Source: Echinarachnius parma (Eukaryota > Echinodermata > Echinoidea > Clypeasteroida > Echinarachniidae). Taken from it: a DNA stretch of 64,000 bases. The notes beneath the pieces were generated by a model. That model searched no databases. It was not told the DNA's origin and saw nothing but the letters and a program-made list of their open reading frames with translations. The position numbers and the translations under genes were made by a program. Each line of letters starts with the position of its first letter. Position 1 is the stretch's first letter. Of the stretch, positions 34,683 through 47,313 are shown in pieces. The stretch spans positions 62,001-126,000 of the forward strand of contig JBAMJV010004365.1 of the NCBI GenBank assembly GCA_037951105.1, written 5' to 3'.

Positions 34683-35043
34683 AGGTGCACCTGTAAAGTG
34701 TCTAACTCCACACAAATTAATTTGAGCTTACATCCTTCTCTTCTTGGCTTATTGTGGTAAGAGAAGAATAAAATAAGGTTATATTTGTTTTCAAATGCAC
34801 CTTTAGTATGACGATATCTATCATTGATAATCATTCAGCGCAAGAGCGGTCATAAACGGTCATGAACCTCATGAACGTCATACAGTAATTCGTCGTAATT
34901 CGTCTTTTTTTAAACCAGGAAAGCAGTGTTTTGTTTTTTTAAATTAAACTTTCACACATCATTCGGACACAATGATTTTGGTATAGGTTTAAAATCTCAA
35001 ATGTCATTTTGCGCGATATCTGACACTTTTTAGATGCACCTTT
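34683..35043. mobile_element. TTAA MITE, GGTGCACC family (second copy)
   Basis: It matches 2,341-2,683 throughout, e.g. aggtgcacctgtaaagtgtc at the left, ttaaaccaggaaagcagtg inside and ctgacactttttagatgcac at the right. The left TTAA has been lost. Confidence 0.65.
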
Positions 35044-35204
35044 AACAGAATGACACCTATATATTAAAACGGACATTGTGTGCTTTTAGCACTAAATCGC
35101 AAAACGTTTGTAGCATATTATGGCGGTATAGCCTATAGGAGCTCACTATTTAAAGCAAAACAAAAACGCCCCACCCACAATAAAAACAAAAAAGTACACT
35201 TTTA

Positions 35205-36100
35205 GGGATCTAGTAACTTTGTTGACATGTGCAAAAAGTGATGAGTGGTCGATACAATGAATACTATTGTCGTCTCATATGTCCACAGGGTGTTGTGTAC
35301 AAATTACAAGTTAAAAGGATAGTTGAGTTCTGATAAAGAGAGTACAGTTATGGTCAAACTAAATTTTAGTACGAAAACCTGCACCATTACATTACAAACT
35401 ATAGTTATGACTCCACCGGGCTCGACATGTATACACATTATTCTAAACGACTAAGTAAAAAGCCTGTTATCATTAAAAAAAGAGCCGTTACAACTCAAGA
35501 GCGCACATTCTGAACACTCATTGGTTTTAAACATTTTAAATATTGTGCATACATATATGTTAATATGTTGAAATAGTGATTAGATAGAGAGATTATCAAC
35601 AACTATTTAAAAAACACGTTTGTACAATTTTGAAAAGAGGAAGAGTTTTTTATTTTATTTGTTAACGGCTGGTTCAAAAATGGGGAATAATTGTGGGGCC
35701 CCACATTTATTACGAATGGATATGTATATGGATGTTTCAGCCATTTCTGATCTGATTTTGATCAGATAAAGTTCATTTTGTCATTAAAATTGTATGCTCT
35801 TTCAAATTTTTTACTCAGTTTATCATTATCTCACAAAAATATTTTGAGTAGCGCCCTCTATAGTAAAGTTCGGTCAAACTGGATTTTAGTAACAAAAACC
35901 TTCACCATTACATTACAAACTAATAGTTAACTCCTACCATGCTCGAAAAGAATAACCAAAAAGAGACAAATGTCAAGGAAAAAGCCTATTTTATCATTTT
36001 ACAAAAAATAGCCAACCATAAAATAAAACAAAATAAAATATTGTGCTTGTGATGTTTTGTTGAAATAGTGATTAGATATAGAGACTGTGTAACCATGGTA
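35205..36100. repeat. Two overlapping partial copies of the GGGCGCT MITE
   Basis: aaaaggatagttgagttct (about 35,313) starts one copy, which runs through agcgccctctatagtaaag (about 35,875). A second truncated copy starts right after it with ggtcaaactggattttagt. The block before 35,313 is the dispersed gttgacatgtgcaaaaagtg repeat. Confidence 0.5.
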
Positions 36101-36371
36101 ACAGCAGCCGATTAAATATACCAACTAACCGATTATTGAATACCAATGATTCAAAATAAGCAGGTAAAATATGTAATTTAATCTGTGGTTTGATTTGAGT
36201 TATGCTCACGCGAAAACAGTGTGCATAATGTGGCTAGCCAAACCTATGACTCATTGTATTTCTACAGCTGTATTTTTTTTTTCAATTCTTTTTATTGATC
36301 CATAATCAAACAATATCAAATCATAAACATCAATGTTGATCATTCACATGAATGACATAATCATACATTAA

Positions 36372-36903
36372 AGGGGTAGTTTAGTTTTGGTAGAGAGGGC
36401 GCTGCACATCACAATTTTTGTGTGAGATAATGAAAAACTAAGTGTCGAATTTGAGAGAACATGCAATTTTAATGGCAAAATAAACTTTATTTGGTCAAAA
36501 TCGGTCCAGAAACGGCTGAAATATCAATAAATATATTTGATCTTATAATTATTTGGGGCCTAAAATTAGATGATTTTTTCAAAAATTTAAAAAATGCTTA
36601 CATTTTCTCAAAAATTGTCAAAAGCGTTTTTTAAATAGTTGTTGATGATCTATCTACTTAATCATTAATTCAATAGAACATCACATGCATCATTTTGTAT
36701 GAAAAAGGGTTGAAACCAATGCCTTTTTAGAAAGCGCCCTCTTGTGTTTTAATGGCTCTTTTTGAATAATAACAGGCATTTTACTTAGTCGTTTGTAATT
36801 TTGTATACCTTTCGAGCATGGTGGAGTAATAACTATTAGTTTATAATGTTACTGTCCAGGTTTGGTTACTAAAGTTCAGCCTTACCAAAACTGTACTACC
36901 CCT
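36372..36903 (+). mobile_element. TTAA MITE, GGGCGCT family (complete)
   Basis: TTAA at 36,368-36,371 and 36,904-36,907 flanks ends AGGGGTAGTTTAGTTTTGG and ACTGTACTACCCCT. It is 532 bp and non-coding. Confidence 0.7.
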
Positions 36904-37834
36904 TTAATCATGTAATCATAAACATCTAAATCACATGTAAATATAAAATTTACCTCACAATAGTAAGGATCAGAATAATAAACAGAACTCACATTTATAC
37001 TCCATGAGCACAATGAAGAGTGCAGGTGGCCACAGTATTATACATCCAATACACACATTCGTATCAATAAAGAAACATTCAACTACTACTTTGGAATGCG
37101 CGTCCCCAGACTACCTGAGCTATGCGGTTCGTGCACACCTAATTATCAACCCATTCCACATACCTACATGAATGCCTAGTGTATTGATACAATCGTGTGC
37201 ACACACTCAATGTCACCTGCTCTCTATCACCTTACATGTGAATACACAACAAGTATAGATCATTTCATTTTTTAAAACTGATGACCATGAGCTTATTTTA
37301 AAGGTAAAGCCCAGTTTTGGAAACGCCCTCCTCTCAAAAAAATGAAATGGAAGCTCTTATTACCAATAATGTGAAAGAATATAATTGTACTAATATAGGA
37401 TTATCCAAATTTGACCAAGAAACCGCCTACTAATTGATATATTTGCAAAATTATAAATTGATCTAGGGCCGGATAGATATCGCCAACGCGGAATCGCCCA
37501 TACGCTACGTGTATTACGACCACAATGTGTACACGAGGTGTTCGCTATACGGGCTTGTCCCTAGCTTGTCGATATCTCCCCAGCGCTAGCGGCGCTGACA
37601 GGTCTGAACGGGCGGTGGATTTATGAATTTCACAGGCGGATATTGGATTTCTTCCGATATTTCTGTAATTAACGATGCTTAGGTTCGGATTTTACCACAC
37701 AAGCCCTATTTCAATACATATTCAACAATATTGATCATTATATCCTACATGAATGAAATCCTGTTCAGTGATTGGTCTACATAGCGTCATGTGACCAAAC
37801 ATAGTAATGCCCATGGAGAAAAATGTGCTATGCG

Positions 37835-37880
37835 TGACGTCATTCATGGAATAGTAAATGCTATTCCATGAATGACGTCA
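37835..37880. repeat. Perfect 20-bp hairpin ending in TGACGTCA
   Basis: Arms 37,835-37,854 and 37,861-37,880 are perfect complements around a 6-base loop. The outer ends carry the CRE-like palindrome TGACGTCA. Confidence 0.8.
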
Positions 37881-38507
37881 TAGACGCCGGGTGATCATAT
37901 TGAGCCCATAGAGATGCGTGTTATAAAACTTCCCTGCGAGCAGAGGTCTTGTTTTAGCTTGCGAAAGATGCTCGACGAGATTTCTCAAAGAGTTTAAAAA
38001 AAAAGAAATACAGCATATTTTCACTCGTGAATATCAATAAGTTCCAAAAAATATTCTAGAGATGCATTTCATGTATAACGTAGCGGTATTCGAATTTGAA
38101 CATTACGACAATGGTGCACATTGTGCATCGTTGTCCTTCTGTGGTCGTGACACTAATTCGTCATTTAACAATCGGCCGCGGTGTGCACTGCACTAGCTGT
38201 ATGTGTTTCATAGCTCCATAGAATTACACGTGTGTAGACTATGTAAAGCAGGTTAATTAGTCACTTTGATGCGCGCGTTTTACATTTGGGTGCGCATTAG
38301 TTGTTAAGGCGCGTAACCATGAATGGAAAGATAGCGCAATACGCGCTCTGCGCTAGGACTATTGCGCAAAGGGGGTCAGTGTCTGAAACAGAACATAGTC
38401 AGTGCAGTGATGGTTCCATGATCAATGTTTAGTTTTTCTTTATATTTTTCTTTAATTGAATTGAAATCATTTGTTTTTGCGATGATTATGATTATGCGAA
38501 GGATATA

Positions 38508-38690
38508 AAACAAATATATCATGCACTATTTCGAGCCACTAGTGAAATTATGGATTCCTCGGTGACAGAAAAAGCACTATGTTCTTCGGGTCTACGACCC
38601 TCAGAACATAGTGCTTTTCCTGTCACCTCGGGATCCATAATTTCAACTAGAGGCTCTCAGTGCATGGTATATTTGTTTATTATAGATGTA
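38508..38690. repeat. Palindrome centred near 38,597
   Basis: gaaattatgg, ggtgacag and aaaagcactatgttct on the left are mirrored by agaacatagtgctttt, ctgtcacc and ccataatttc on the right. Less perfect pairing extends outward through the tgcactatttcgagc/ctctcagtgca region. Confidence 0.7.
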
Positions 38691-38784
38691 TTCGGCTACT
38701 TTCCCGAAACTGGACTTGGGCTTTAACTTAAAGGGTACCACCACCCAAAAATAATATATTATTAAAGAAAGGTAACATCTTTAG

Positions 38785-40449
38785 TATTCCATTCCATCAA
38801 CAAGTTCACAAAAATATGTTTCCAGAAACAAAATATATAATTGGAAACGCATCACCATTCTAAAGCATGCGTTCATGCGGTCTGAATTGCAAAGACTGTG
38901 ATGTGTGCGGTAAATTGCGATGTGCATGCAGAACGAACGAATCGCCCGGGAATCTATTGCTTACAAACGTGCGCGTGAATAGCATTGGCGCACTCGCAAA
39001 TGGTTGGCCCGTATGGAACCAGGAAATAGCAGTGGTTCCGTAAGTGGTGGAAATTAATTGCTTTGTTTATGAAATACACAACCCTTTGCAAAATGTTGGG
39101 TATCTAATTGATATCACAAAACGGTACCAAAACATATAATAATGTTTTGTTCTTTGCCTGGTGGTCCCCTTTAAAATAAATCTTAATTATTTAAAGGAAA
39201 AAACAAAAAGGTAGAAGAAAAAAAACATAATAAAACGTAAGCAGGCCTTCATCAAAAGGCAACATAAGGCAAAATAAACAAACAACCAAAAGAAGTATGA
39301 ACTGGTGGGCTTGTAAATTTACAAAAGGTGTTAAAAAAAAAAACAGCACTGGCAATCACATTACACCTTCATAAAACCGTGCAATTTGGTCAATTTGGCT
39401 TGATGCACATGTAATTTGTAATTTGATAAAACATGTGTAAATTTGTTATTAGCATGAAATTGTGGCGTAATAATGGTCACGAATTTCGCAAGACACACCT
39501 CCAAATGTCTAAGCGCATGCGCATTTGCTACTGGGTAGTATCAAAGACTATACGGATTTCGCAGGTCACTGATTTAGCACCACACCGGGAATTGTCTACA
39601 AACGTGCGCGTGAATAGCATTGGTGCACTCACAAATGGTTGGCCGGTATGGAACCAGGAAATAGCAGTGGTTCCGTAAGTGGTGGAAATTAATTGCTTTG
39701 TTTATAAATGAATTACACAACCCTTTGCAAAATGTTGGGTATCTATTTGATATCACAAAACGGTACCAAAACATATAATAATGTGTTGTTCTTTGCCTGG
39801 TGGTCCCCTTTAAAATAAATCTTAATTATTTAAAGGAAAAAACAAAAAGGTAGAAGAAAAAAAACATAATAAAATGTAAGCAGGCCTTCATCAAAAGGCA
39901 ACATAAGGCAAAATAAACAAACAACCAAAAGAAGTATGAACTGGTGGGCTTGTAAATTTACAAAAGGTGTTAAAACCCCAGCACTGGCATTCTCATTCCA
40001 CCTTCATAAAACCGTGCAATTTGGTCAATTTGGCTTGATGCACATGTAATTTATTATTCCTAGACGCAATAAACTTCTCTACTTCCTCGATATAGAGTAA
40101 ATAATTCATAAAATGTTTGATGTCTTAATTTATATTTACATATCAAGATATGCTGTTTCCCAAGCAGCAACAAAAAATTGACAATCCACCCATTGATATG
40201 TTAAATTGTATCAACAAAATGTCCTAGTGTCTGGACATTCAACAAATACATGCACCAATGTCTCTTGGTATTCATGGCAAAATGTACACCTACTATCAAT
40301 CTTCCTTCCAATCCGAACTAACCAAGTATTTAGAGGGATAAGATTATTCAAAATGATGAAGTGTAAAATACGTAATTTTGAATCAATTGTAATACTCAAT
40401 GGTAGTTTCAATAGTTCAGATACATATTTCTCTTCATACCCATATTGAT
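38785..40449. repeat. Duplication block A, first copy
   Basis: This 1,665-bp block matches 44,626-46,290 with the same length (offset 5,841). Inside it, 38,962-39,418 and 39,596-40,053 are themselves direct repeats of about 457 bp. Its right part holds a minus-strand LINE. Confidence 0.85.
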
Positions 40450-40633
40450 CTTTTAATTTTCCAAACACTAATGATGTCACTGAATTATTAATATCAAGCA
40501 TCATAATAATAATACTGTTTCTTGGGTATACATTTATTGATGGGTAAAATATCCCGTCTATCTTAATTGTGGGGTAAGCCCCAAGGAGTTTAACTGAAAC
40601 CTGGACATTTTCTTGTAAAAAAATCTTTTCCAT
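40211..40633 (-). mobile_element. LINE (L1/Tx1-type) ORF2 C-terminal fragment
   Basis: The minus-strand frame gives the motif I-D-S-K-L-R-I-L-H-F and the zinc knuckle C-T-F-C-H-E...H-V-F-V-E-C, typical of L1/Tx1-type ORF2 ends. It is a different copy from the LINE at 454/20,121. Frame and length show a truncated remnant. Confidence 0.7.
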
Positions 40634-40914
40634 TCATTTGGCATGTACTTATACATATCCAGCTGTATTACTATGGTTACAAATGTACACAGTGGTACAA
40701 AAAATTACTATTCAATAAACAGAACAGCTCAGATTTCCTTCGAACCCTGTACACGAATTTGCATCTAGTCCAGCTAATCAAATTGTGGTGTTCCAAATAA
40801 TAAACCGAAATGATGTATAGCGTAATCATGTTAAAAATAAAATCATAATCATCCAGATATGGTCGTTTTAAAAAAATGCTTCCTCTTTTCAAAAATGTAC
40901 AAATGAGGTATTTA

Positions 40915-41230
40915 AAGGGATAGATTAGTTTTGGTATTGATAGTACAGTTTATGTTTCGGTCAAACTGCACGTTAGTAACCAAAACCATCACCATTACAT
41001 TACAAACTAATAGTTATAACTCTACCATGCTCGAAATGAATTTTAAAAAATGACAAACGCCTAAGTAAAAAGCTTATTATCTTTTTTTTAAACAGCCGTT
41101 AAAACTGAAAAGGGCGCTCACTAAAAACTTATTGGTTTCAACCATTAAAAAAATGATCGTGCTTGTGATGTTTTGTTGAAATAATGATTAATTAGACAGA
41201 TAGGGAGATTGTGTAACCATGGTAATAACA
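40915..41230 (+). mobile_element. TTAA MITE, GGGCGCT family (partial)
   Basis: It starts at ttaaagggatagattag, continues through aactaatagttataact and agggcgctcactaaaaac, and fades after gtgattttgttgaaataatg-like sequence. Confidence 0.55.
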
Positions 41231-42078
41231 TGGTTGTAGACTAAATTATGTATAGACCAATTAGTAGTAGCCCAATTGATAAGTAGACTAACTGGCTATT
41301 AGACGAAATGCATATTAGACTAATTGAGTAGTAGACCATGTGGTTATTGGATGAATTGGCAGCTAGACGAATTGGCTTAATATAGTTATAGACCAAATGG
41401 CTCGTAGACGAACTTACTGTGGACGAACCGGGTTTAGACTAAATGACAGTGAACCAAATGGTTGTAGACCAAATGGCAAGTCACCCGGGGGGGGGGGGGG
41501 GGGTTCACCCCCCCCCCCCCCCCATTTGGCCCCAAAATTTGGCCCCAAAATTTGGCCCCAAAATTCCCCCCCCTTTCAAATTTTAGCCGGTCTCGAGACC
41601 ACTTACAAGCGGTCTCGACCCTCATTAACCTGGTATCGGGCTCGAAAATGTTGAAAACTTCTTGGTCTCGGCTTCGAAAATTGTCCACGAACCACCCCCC
41701 CCCCCCCCCCCCCCTCCCCCCGCTGAGAGGATTCTCAACCAATGGTCTTGGTCTCGACCGCGGACATTTTTGACGGATTGTGGTCTCGGTCACGACAATT
41801 TTGAAGGTAGGCTATACCTGGTCTCGGCTTTGATACCCTTTGATACAACTAAAAATATACTAAAGACACTGTCCATAAATTCCTGGTCATCCCTACCTTT
41901 GATTAGTATTATTTTTCTTAAAGGGAATTCAGACCGGTATATTAGACGCGTGGATCCATCTTGCGCACTTTTACGCACATTACGTAATCCCCATTGGCTC
42001 AGTTATAAGTAGCGATCGCAAACTGTCCCACTTCCGAATACCCGAGTCAAAAAAGCATCAAAAATAGTCGCGTTCGGA
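41231..42078. repeat. Repeat-rich stretch with G/C homopolymers
   Basis: It opens with tagac(g/c)aa(t/a)tgg phrases repeated many times (41,230-41,480). A G run followed at once by a C run (41,486-41,525) comes next, then a tctcg(g/a)...cgaaaa repeat family that recurs at 42,860-42,960 and 48,595-48,700. Open frames here are compositional. Confidence 0.5.
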
Positions 42079-42284
42079 ATGGTTGTACTAGTCGAATGGA
42101 GATCCATCAGAGATGTTTACGAGCGAAAATATCACGTAACACGCTTAACCGCAACCGACTTCAAAGTGCCGCTGTTTGATGTCTTAGGTGATAGCGTGAG
42201 AAATTATTGCTGCATGCAATTTCAGAAGAAGGCCCGTGTTCAGATATTTCGAAGCACCGCTCTTCGATTGATCCAACACATATC
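42079..42284 (+). CDS. Candidate first coding exon, unknown product
   Basis: ATG 42,079 opens 68 codons ending ACATATC|GTGAGT, a good donor. Composition is balanced and protein-like (M-V-V-L-V-E-W-R-S). The surroundings (41,945-42,620) are richer in CpG than the flanks. No following exon was identified and no family is recognised. This stretch is one of those missing from the second duplication copy. Confidence 0.3.
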
Positions 42285-42936
42285 GTGAGTTTACCTCGAG
42301 AGATTACGGTGGAGTCGAGTTGGAATTTGCTGACTACCCATTATAACCCACGCATATATGACTTTAATCAAAATATACTTTCAATAAAAGGATACTTGAA
42401 TTATTTGTGTGTAACATGATCAATTTCTGCAGAGTAAAGGCTCAAATATTGTATTCGCAGTGCACGCGACATGGCACTCCTGATTGGTTAAAGGGCATCA
42501 AGCGTGGGGATGCTACATAGCGGGTCGCCATTTTGAACTGGGTTAGTTTGCGCGCACCGCATGACACTGAGCTAACGTGCATTACGCACCGTGCGCAACG
42601 CGTATGCAAGATGGCGCCGGGCATCTCATTTGACGAATCTGAACTACCTTTAACAGTAGGGTACGAGCAAGAAGAGAGAAGGATAAACCAACAGAAAATT
42701 CGATGAAAAATATACGGAAAGGGCCGGTCGTGTATGTCAGTACCATGGCAACACGCGTATTTTTTTTGTTTTTTCCGGCGTTTTTTCCGGGCCCCCTGGA
42801 AAATCCTGTGTCCGCCACTGCGGCTCCCCCCCCCCCCTCCCCCCCCCCCCCCCCCCCCACCCTTCGGCCTCGAAATGTTTTGACATACCGTGGTTTCGAT
42901 CTCGAAAATGTCGAAGGTATACTTGGTCTCGGCTTC
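42285..42936. other. CpG-containing stretch, possible ATG at 42,611
   Basis: ATGGCGCCGGGC at 42,611 opens only about 31 codons. Poly(C) runs occupy 42,825-42,858. Nothing firm can be annotated. Confidence 0.3.
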
Positions 42937-43953
42937 GGAAATTTTCTACGGACACCCCCCCCCCCCCCCCCTCCCCCTCCCCCCAGCAAATACAAAACGT
43001 TTTTAGAACGTTTTTATCAGGTCACGTACGTCTTCGTCCTTAATTAACGTTTAAAAAACGTTTGTATAACGTCTAAGTTTGTACTTTACATTTGCCGCAA
43101 AGCACAGGTCTTTTGAAAACGTTCGGAAAACGTTTTTGGACGTCACAAAATTAAACACCTTGGATATGTCCGAGTGTACAACGTTTAAAGGGATAGTTGA
43201 GTTTTGGTAGAGAGGGCGCTAGACTACTTATTTTTTTGTGAGGTAATGAAAAACTGAGTGTAAAATTTGAAAGAGCATAATATTTAAATAATAAAATCAT
43301 CTTTGTTTGATCAAAATCGGTTCAGAGACGGCTGAAATATCCATAAATATAACAATTTGTAATAAACCTGGGGCAGGTTTATTAGAGAATTTTGAACCAG
43401 CCGTTAAAAATTCAAAAAAATGCTTCCTCTTTTCAAAAAGTTACAAAATAGGTATTTAAATAGTTGTTGGTTATTTCTCTATCTAATCACTATTTCAACA
43501 AAGCATCACATGCACAATATTTTATTCAAAATGCTTGAAACCGATGAGTGTTTAGAGAGCGCCCTCTTACGTTTTAACGGCTCTTTTTGAATGATAACAT
43601 GATCTTTACTACGTCATTTGTAATTTTGTGTTCCTTTCTAGTTATAACTATTAGTTTGTAATGTAATGATGCAGGTTTTGGTTACTAAAATTCAGTTTCA
43701 CCAAAACTGTACTCTCCTTACCAGAACTCAATTATCCCTTTAAATAACGTTTTATCCAGACGTATTTTGTTGGACGTTTATCAAACGTTTTGTATACGTC
43801 CAAATTAAAGAAATAACACATTCCCAACTAAGAATCGGACGTTTTCTGAAAATTCTAAAAACGTTTCAAGTTAGTTACTTGGACGTTCTGTGAACACGTT
43901 TTTAGAACGTGTTTTGGGTTAGGGTTAGAATAAACAATAAAACAAACCTTGTA
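42937..43953. repeat. Duplication block B, first copy
   Basis: It matches 46,294-47,311. It consists of a C run, AACGTTT-rich sequence, a complete GGGCGCT MITE (43,189-43,739) and more AACGTTT-rich sequence. Confidence 0.85.
43189..43739 (+). mobile_element. TTAA MITE, GGGCGCT family (complete, 551 bp)
   Basis: TTAA at 43,185-43,188 and 43,740-43,743 flanks ends AGGGATAGTTGAGTTTTGG and CCAGAACTCAATTATCCCT, which are inverted repeats. It is inserted inside an AACGTTT-type minisatellite. Confidence 0.75.
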
Positions 43954-44164
43954 TGTATTTGCTTTCAAGTGTAACGACCTGCAGAAAACCTGTCAGACGC
44001 TGGAGACGTTTTGCAAACGTTTTAAGAACATTAAAAAACGTCCAAAAAATTGTTGTTCAACAAATACCTGGCGATTACATGTCGATACAAGAAAGAAATT
44101 AAGGATTGATCGATGACGTCATGCGATGCGCCCGCACACGTACACGCACATCGCAGTTCAATAC

Positions 44165-44520
44165 TGTTGATATTATATACAACAACAAGGACATGATAAC
44201 AATGTTTTCATTATAATAATTACAAAAAATATTTCGTTTATAGAAATTAACATTTCACTTATGATCGTTTATAATCGATCATGTTCCCCGATAGCAAAAC
44301 CCTGGTAGCTATTCAAACAAATTGAAAAGGAAAGAAAAAAATTGCCGATTGCCGCGTGTGTTGAACTTTGTTTGAATAGCTACCAGGCATTTTGCTATCG
44401 GGGAATACATGATCGATTATAAACGATCATAAGGGAATGTAAAATTTCTATTAAAAAAATACATTTTGTAATTATTTATAATGAAAACATTGTTATCATG
44501 TCCTTGTTGTTGTATATAAT
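44165..44520. mobile_element. Foldback element, ~150-bp arms
   Basis: tatacaacaacaaggacatg at the left pairs with catgtccttgttgttgtata at the right. The pairing continues through gatcgtttataatcgatcat and ccccgatagcaaaa..ctggtagctattcaaa. Only about 45 bp of unique loop remains. Confidence 0.7.
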
Positions 44521-44626
44521 TTATAACAAATATAAATGAGACCTGTATAATTATAGTGTTATAAATATGATTTGAAGGCTAATTATTCCAAAATCAACTC
44601 TCGGCAAATATTAACCATTAAAACAT
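44372..44626. repeat. Duplication block C, first copy
   Basis: It matches 47,314-47,570 and includes only the right arm of the foldback element. Confidence 0.8.
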
Positions 44627-46290
44627 ATTCCATTCCATCAACAAGTTCACAAAAATATGTTTCCAGAAACAAAATATATAATTGGAAACGCATCACCATT
44701 CTAAAGCATGCGTTCATGCGGTCTGAATTGCAAAGACTGTGATGTGTGCGGTAAATTGCGATGTGCATGCAGAACGAACGAATCGCCCGGGAATCTATTG
44801 TTTACAAACGTGCGCGTGAATAGCATTGGCGCACTCGCAAATGGTTGGCCCGTATGGAACCAGGAAATAGCAGTGGTTCCGTAAGTGGTGGAAATTAATT
44901 GCTTTGTTTATGAAATACACAACCCTTTGCAAAATGTTGGGTATCTAATTGATATCACAAAACGGTACCAAAACATATAATAATGTTTTGTTCTTTGCCT
45001 GGTGGTCCCCTTTAAAATAAATCTTAATTATTTAAAGGAAAAAACAAAAAGGTAGAAGAAAAAAAACATAATAAAACGTAAGCAGGCCTTCATCAAAAGG
45101 CAACATAAGGCAAAATAAACAAACAACCAAAAGAAGTATGAACTGGTGGGCTTGTAAATTTACAAAAGGTGTTAAAAAAAAAAACAGCACTGGCAATCAC
45201 ATTACACCTTCATAAAACCGTGCAATTTGGTCAATTTGGCTTGATGCACATGTAATTTGTAATTTGATAAAACATGTGTAAATTTGTTATTAGCATGAAA
45301 TTGTGGCGTAATAATGGTCACGAATTTCGCAAGACACACCTCCAAATGTCTAAGCGCATGCGCATTTGCTACTGGGTAGTATCAAAGACTATACGGATTT
45401 CGCAGGTCACTGATTTAGCACCACACCGGGAATTGTCTACAAACGTGCGCGTGAATAGCATTGGTGCACTCACAAATGGTTGGCCGGTATGGAACCAGGA
45501 AATAGCAGTGGTTCCGTAAGTGGTGGAAATTAATTGCTTTGTTTATAAATGAATTACACAACCCTTTGCAAAATGTTGGGTATCTATTTGATATCACAAA
45601 ACGGTACCAAAACATATAATAATGTGTTGTTCTTTGCCTGGTGGTCCCCTTTAAAATAAATCTTAATTATTTAAAGGAAAAAACAAAAAGGTAGAAGAAA
45701 AAAAACATAATAAAATGTAAGCAGGCCTTCATCAAAAGGCAACATAAGGCAAAATAAACAAACAACCAAAAGAAGTATGAACTGGTGGGCTTGTAAATTT
45801 ACAAAAGGTGTTAAAACCCCAGCACTGGCATTCTCATTCCACCTTCATAAAACCGTGCAATTTGGTCAATTTGGCTTGATGCACATGTAATTTATTATTC
45901 CTAGACGCAATAAACTTCTCTACTTCCTCGATATAGAGTAAATAATTCATAAAATGTTTGATGTCTTAATTTATATTTACATATCAAGATATGCTGTTTC
46001 CCAAGCAGCAACAAAAAATTGACAATCCACCCATTGATATGTTAAATTGTATCAACAAAATGTCCTAGTGTCTGGACATTCAACAAATACATGCACCAAT
46101 GTCTCTTGGTATTCATGGCAAAATGTACACCTACTATCAATCTTCCTTCCAATCCGAACTAACCAAGTATTTAGAGGGATAAGATTATTCAAAATGATGA
46201 AGTGTAAAATACGTAATTTTGAATCAATTGTAATACTCAATGGTAGTTTCAATAGTTCAGATACATATTTCTCTTCATACCCATATTGAT
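44626..46290. repeat. Duplication block A', second copy
   Basis: Same 1,665 bp as 38,785-40,449, with the minus-strand LINE fragment truncated at 46,290, where block B' begins. Confidence 0.85.
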
Positions 46291-46293
46291 ATT

Positions 46294-47311
46294 GAAATTT
46301 TCTACGGACACCCCCCCCCCCCCCCCCCCTCCCCCTCCCCCCAGCAAATACAAAACGTTTTTAGAACGTTTTTATCAGGTCACGTACGTCTTCGTCCTTA
46401 ATTAACGTTTAAAAAACGTTTGTATAACGTCTAAGTTTGTACTTTACATTTGCCGCAAAGCACAGGTCTTTTGAAAACGTTCGGAAAACGTTTTTGGACG
46501 TCACAAAATTAAACACCTTGGATATGTCCGAGTGTACAACGTTTAAAGGGATAGTTGAGTTTTGGTAGAGAGGGCGCTAGACTACTTATTTTTTTGTGAG
46601 GTAATGAAAAACTGAGTGTAAAATTTGAAAGAGCATAATATTTAAATAATAAAATCATCTTTGTTTGATCAAAATCGGTTCAGAGACGGCTGAAATATCC
46701 ATAAATATAACAATTTGTAATAAACCTGGGGCAGGTTTATTAGAGAATTTTGAACCAGCCGTTAAAAATTCAAAAAAATGCTTCCTCTTTTCAAAAAGTT
46801 ACAAAATAGGTATTTAAATAGTTGTTGGTTATTTCTCTATCTAATCACTATTTCAACAAAGCATCACATGCACAATATTTTATTCAAAATGCTTGAAACC
46901 GATGAGTGTTTAGAGAGCGCCCTCTTACGTTTTAACGGCTCTTTTTGAATGATAACATGATCTTTACTACGTCATTTGTAATTTTGTGTTCCTTTCTAGT
47001 TATAACTATTAGTTTGTAATGTAATGATGCAGGTTTTGGTTACTAAAATTCAGTTTCACCAAAACTGTACTCTCCTTACCAGAACTCAATTATCCCTTTA
47101 AATAACGTTTTATCCAGACGTATTTTGTTGGACGTTTATCAAACGTTTTGTATACGTCCAAATTAAAGAAATAACACATTCCCAACTAAGAATCGGACGT
47201 TTTCTGAAAATTCTAAAAACGTTTCAAGTTAGTTACTTGGACGTTCTGTGAACACGTTTTTAGAACGTGTTTTGGGTTAGGGTTAGAATAAACAATAAAA
47301 CAAACCTTGTA
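46294..47311. repeat. Duplication block B', second copy
   Basis: Matches 42,937-43,953; the contained MITE is 46,547-47,097 (551 bp, same as the first). Confidence 0.85.
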
Positions 47312-47313
47312 CC

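Larger units (their letters stand above)
37302..38722 (+). mobile_element. TTAA inverted-repeat element, 1.42 kb
   Basis: TTAA flanks ends AGGTAAAGCCCAGTTTTGG and CTGGACTTGGGCT. A shorter, reversed member is at 48,007-48,496. This longer copy contains a perfect hairpin at 37,835-37,880 and a palindrome at about 38,508-38,690. It encodes no protein. Confidence 0.65.

Noticed and set aside
41397-42995. Pro/Gly-rich frames on both strands
   Set aside because: They are translations of poly(G) and poly(C) runs.
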